Shown here: positions 61,387 to 64,000 of the stretch, in pieces
Numbering within the stretch: the first letter of the stretch is position 1
How the letters are laid out: every line of letters begins with the position of its first letter
Virus record (IMG/VR): IMGVR_UViG_3300020428_000007
Coordinates: 124,001-188,000 of that record
Origin: a virus
DNA: 64,000 nucleotides
Strand: one strand, 5' to 3'
The notes under the pieces: model-generated
The model's database searches: none
What the model saw: only the letters and a program-made list of their open reading frames with translations
What the model was told of the DNA's origin: nothing
Made by a program: the position numbers and the translations under genes

Positions 61387-62382
61387 TTACTCGTAAGTTT
61401 TTACTAAGCTTTTAACAGTAGCCTTACAGCCTTTGACAACATCTTTAGGCAATTTACGTCCAAGCAAGAAATAACTAAAAGACTCTGCAAAGAATTCTTT
61501 AACGTTCTTCATTGCGTACTCGGTTACGTCTATCTTAAACATTGGATTGTCTGTCACTACAGGCCAAAGCTCTTTAAACTTGTCGGGCTTATTAAGGGCT
61601 AGTGACTCGAACTCCTCAGTATCGATGTGATGAACTTTCTTAACGTATGCGATTACTTCTTTGAACGCGTCGTGTTCGTCTGGGTTTTCAGACTTCAATT
61701 CTTTCATCATATCTTTGAAGCGAACACCTGTCTTAGTGATTTCTACAACGATATCCGCTAGCTCTTGAAGCTCGGTCTCACCGTAACGATTAATATCATT
61801 ACGTTTGTTGAAGCTACTAGACCAACGTGCTCTGTAGTCGCGAGGCAATTGTCTGAACCAAACACCATGCGAAGATTCGTGCAAGATATAATACACAAGC
61901 TCGTCTACGTTTGTTAGGTCAGTAGGAGTAAGTAGCAGAATATCTTCGAATCCCTCTTGACCTGTTTTAGAATGGTAAGCACCTTGCATTCTACTGACGT
62001 TGGGTTTAACTTGAATCTTAGACAGACAAGAAGCGAACCCGAACGCATCATGCTTTTCAAGAATTTCTTTTGCTTTCTTGAACGCTTTAATCAAGCAACG
62101 CTTTTCCCGATCATCTATTTCGCGGAAGATATCAACTTTAATAGGCCAACCTACTGCAAGGTCGTCTAGATAGATAATGATAGTCTGTCCGTACACTTTG
62201 CCACCTATCTTAGGAGTCTTACCTAGGTTAGCTAGCATTTCAGAAGACTTAAATTCAATAGTCTGCTGGTCGTGAGTTTCCATGCCGTCTTCTTTTAACA
62301 ACTTTCCTTTCGCATACGCTAAGCCAAAGTGCGTCTTGCCTTCTACCTCTACAACAACGTAGTCGTCTTTTCCATACTTCAT
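61387..62382 (-). CDS. putative HEXXH zinc metallopeptidase
   Basis: The helix YYILHESSHGVWF has the HExxH motif (H168, E169, H172). A downstream helix VKEFFAESFSYFLLGRKLP (E296 or E300 as a third metal ligand) gives the gluzincin-like arrangement (HExxH...E). The first 80 residues are a small beta domain. The enzyme would cut a protein, either a host target or a virion precursor; nothing in the sequence shows the substrate. There is no signal peptide, so it should act in the cytoplasm or be packaged. Confidence 0.7.
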   Translation of the reverse strand: MKYGKDDYVVVEVEGKTHFGLAYAKGKLLKEDGMETHDQQTIEFKSSEMLANLGKTPKIGGKVYGQTIIIYLDDLAVGWPIKVDIFREIDDREKRCLIKAFKKAKEILEKHDAFGFASCLSKIQVKPNVSRMQGAYHSKTGQEGFEDILLLTPTDLTNVDELVYYILHESSHGVWFRQLPRDYRARWSSSFNKRNDINRYGETELQELADIVVEITKTGVRFKDMMKELKSENPDEHDAFKEVIAYVKKVHHIDTEEFESLALNKPDKFKELWPVVTDNPMFKIDVTEYAMKNVKEFFAESFSYFLLGRKLPKDVVKGCKATVKSLVKTYE

Positions 62383-62399
62383 TTGAATGTACCTTTATT

Positions 62400-63458
62400 C
62401 TAACACTTATACTCTTTACAGATTCCGACCCACGTATATCCAGAGGTGTACAGTGCTTTGATATCTCGCTTGATATCGTCTTTATCTCCCGTAACGCCTC
62501 GCTCTTGCAAACACGAATACAAATACTCAGTTACGTCAGATATAGGATACGAGGATATCTGCATTAGATCCAAAACGTTATCGATAGTAAGTTCTGTATC
62601 AGGTATATCCATAATGTAGTTGAGATAGAAATCAACCGTGTCTAGCTTTGAACGCTTGTGAATTAGTGCTGATATTTCTGCACTGAGTGCCGTCTTTTCG
62701 GTTCTGTATCTCGCACCCATAGTACGTAAATGCATAATCTCTTTATCAAGATAGCTGTCAAGGTCGTTGCGTATGTTCAACAACTTGATAACGTCCTTGT
62801 ATTTGCACCGAGTCTCGCTAGTAAACGTGTCGTAAGTTTCTTTATACGACTGCGCGATTTGAATAGCATCAACTAAGGCATTAGTTGATTTATTTATATT
62901 CTCGAAGTCTTGTTTTTCTAAGTCAGGACTATCAGGCATGTTTCTAAAAGCACGAATAATTGCATCTAGCTTTTTATTCTCTTCTAATGCGGTAGGAAAT
63001 TTGCGTCTTTCCGCTATAGCAAAAAGACCGGGTGTATAGATAGGATTGACTGTTAGCTTTTCTATTACTTTACGAATAGGCAATTCTATATAGAAGTTAA
63101 AATAATCTTTGTTGCTATACTGACTAACAAAGTAAGTTTTCAGTCTAGAAAATGAAGCGGTCTTCTTCTGTAGCAACTCCATTTCAAGATCGTGTTGATT
63201 CTCTAAAACCTGATTAGCGGCTAAGCGTTCTCGAAACTCGTCAATCTTTTCAGTGATTAAAACTGACTGCTTAGACCGTTCTGGAATAGACTTTCGCGCT
63301 CTGTTAGAAATAACAGTAGCTATTCTACTATTACCAATTAGACCCGATAGACCTGATATGTCTACGCCGTTTACACTCACAATACGCGCATTACGCAACA
63401 TATCTTTGAAGTGTGCTATTGCTTTCGCTTGTAAAATATTAGTTTTATTATCATTCAT
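62400..63458 (-). CDS. hypothetical protein, 352 aa, first gene of the block
   Basis: Helical, charged protein (EKIDEFRERLAANQVLENQ, then ELLQKKTASFSRLKTYFVS) with three cysteines near the end. AAGG lies 8 bases before the ATG at 63458. No domain recognised. It is the first gene downstream of a 542-base non-coding region and so probably the first of a long transcript. Confidence 0.6.
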   Translation of the reverse strand: MNDNKTNILQAKAIAHFKDMLRNARIVSVNGVDISGLSGLIGNSRIATVISNRARKSIPERSKQSVLITEKIDEFRERLAANQVLENQHDLEMELLQKKTASFSRLKTYFVSQYSNKDYFNFYIELPIRKVIEKLTVNPIYTPGLFAIAERRKFPTALEENKKLDAIIRAFRNMPDSPDLEKQDFENINKSTNALVDAIQIAQSYKETYDTFTSETRCKYKDVIKLLNIRNDLDSYLDKEIMHLRTMGARYRTEKTALSAEISALIHKRSKLDTVDFYLNYIMDIPDTELTIDNVLDLMQISSYPISDVTEYLYSCLQERGVTGDKDDIKRDIKALYTSGYTWVGICKEYKC

Positions 63459-63567
63459 TGTAATAACCTTATAAGCAGATCTATCCCATTAAAGATCAAT
63501 TAGAACTATATAAATCATAGATTTTTAATGTTCTTTAATTGTTTAACTTTTTAATTGTTTAAGTTTC

Positions 63568-63593
63568 TTTTTTTTTTTTTTTTTTTTTTTTTT
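63568..63593. repeat. 26-base poly-T run
   Basis: An uninterrupted run of 26 T residues (A on the minus strand). Such runs are rare in phage genomes outside of intergenic regions and are liable to slippage, so its exact length in the sequence is uncertain. Confidence 0.85.
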
Positions 63594-63618
63594 GCAATTC
63601 CAATCAAAGATTCAATTG

Positions 63619-63754
63619 TATATATGGTCCGAACCGCTTTTCTAAAAGATCTTTATAATTGCTTAATCTTACATTGATAGAAAATCGGAAGATTTATAAT
63701 TATGTATCAAGATACAATCTATATATCAACCGAACCGCTTTTCAAAAATCTTTT
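63619..63754. repeat. imperfect direct repeat, two copies 101 bases apart
   Basis: Copy 1 (63619-63654) and copy 2 (63720-63754) share TATATAT, three variable bases, CCGAACCGCTTTTC (14 identical bases) and then a related A-rich and ATCTTT end. Both lie on one strand and in the same spacing. Possible iterons, promoter boxes or operator pair. Confidence 0.75.
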
Positions 63755-63945
63755 CAATTAAAAAATTCAGGTTAAAAAATCGATCACATATAATTAGTGT
63801 ATTAGTTTAGTTCAAAGAACTATTTACAGTTTTTCACTTTGCAGGCTTGTGAAAATCGAACAAAAAACAATCAATTTTTAACGACCTTCAACTTGTTCAT
63901 TTTCGTGGATTTTCAATTTACTATAGTATATACGCTCTGTGCTTA

Positions 63946-63963
63946 GTCTATATATGTATAGAC
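63946..63963. repeat. inverted repeat near the right window edge
   Basis: GTCTATA, loop TATG, TATAGAC: a perfect 7-bp stem. It lies about 20 bases beyond a possible stop of a leftward gene entering from the right, so could act in termination, although no T run follows; or it may be an operator. Confidence 0.45.
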
Positions 63964-64000
63964 AGCAAATTCACCTTTTAACCTAGAACTTTGAGGTGGT

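Larger units (their letters stand above)
63459..64000. other. 542-base AT-rich non-coding region
   Basis: No frame longer than a few dozen codons lies here. It holds a 26-T run (63568-63593), a long imperfect direct repeat (63619-63654 and 63720-63754), a copy of the 12-base element with one change (63823-63834), several TATA-like sequences and a hairpin near the right end. The last bases, read on the minus strand, are ACCACCTCAAAGTTCTAG, which could be the end of another leftward gene. A promoter region and/or replication origin is the simplest reading. Confidence 0.6.

Noticed and set aside
63983-64000. 3' end of a leftward gene at the right edge
   Set aside because: ACCACCTCAAAGTTCTAG could be five codons and a stop, but 18 bases are too few to support a feature; it might equally be a ribosome site (GAGGTGG) for a rightward gene beyond the edge.
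1-64000. tRNA genes
   Set aside because: I looked for cloverleaf-like sequence in the gaps and saw none; the gaps are mostly below 100 bases.
1-64000. Multi-subunit RNA polymerase or nucleus-forming phage genes
   Set aside because: No RNA polymerase beta or beta-prime motif and no tubulin-like or shell-like protein was recognised in the window; the possibility elsewhere in the genome remains open.

Overview
The window looks like the interior of a large, AT-rich double-stranded DNA phage genome. It encodes a contractile tail sheath, so the virion is a myovirus. There are no ribosomal, tRNA or metabolic genes. Essentially all supported genes lie on the minus strand, packed end to end with TAATG, ATGA and TAGTG overlaps, so transcription runs from position 64000 towards 1. 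The host cannot be read from the sequence. The Shine-Dalgarno sites (AGGA, GGAG, GAGG types) fit a Gram-negative bacterium, and the replication set (family A polymerase, NAD-dependent ligase, DnaX-like clamp loader, DnaN-like clamp) is unlike that of T4.

Reading in the direction of transcription: 63459-64000 is a 542-base AT-rich gap with a 26-T run, a long imperfect direct repeat and a hairpin, which could be a promoter or origin region. 58965-63458 holds small accessory proteins: a HEXXH metallopeptidase, a HAD phosphatase, a DUF1353 protein and several unknowns. 48897-58906 is a replication and recombination block: DnaX-like clamp loader preceded by a strong inverted repeat, MazG-like pyrophosphatase, DUF5662 protein, SbcC/gp46 and SbcD/gp47 nuclease subunits, and a DHH-family protein that has lost several metal ligands. 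48133-48702 is a histone H1-like, Lys/Ala/Pro-rich protein set between a palindromic intergenic region and tandem terminators.

41031-48034 carries probable virion proteins plus a free-standing HNH endonuclease. 35235-41021 is one giant 1928-residue protein with an SF2/Snf2-like helicase behind about 800 unassigned residues. 26071-35205 returns to replication: a peptidoglycan-binding-like protein, DNA polymerase I, a probable sliding clamp, a UvsW-like helicase and small unknowns, including a 43-codon gene. 24063-24929 is a J-domain protein next to the tail sheath (22331-23974). 7217-22320 is a tail or adhesion region built from two expanded paralogue families, an Ig-repeat protein and a 1309-residue beta-propeller protein. 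1-7205 ends with a highly acidic protein, an NAD-dependent ligase without its zinc finger, a glycosyltransferase and small unknowns.

The most unusual points are the structured leader of the clamp loader gene, the degenerate DHH enzyme, the H1-like protein, the two tail gene families, the phage J-domain protein beside the sheath gene, and a recurring pattern in which basic C-terminal tails are encoded inside overlaps with the next gene.
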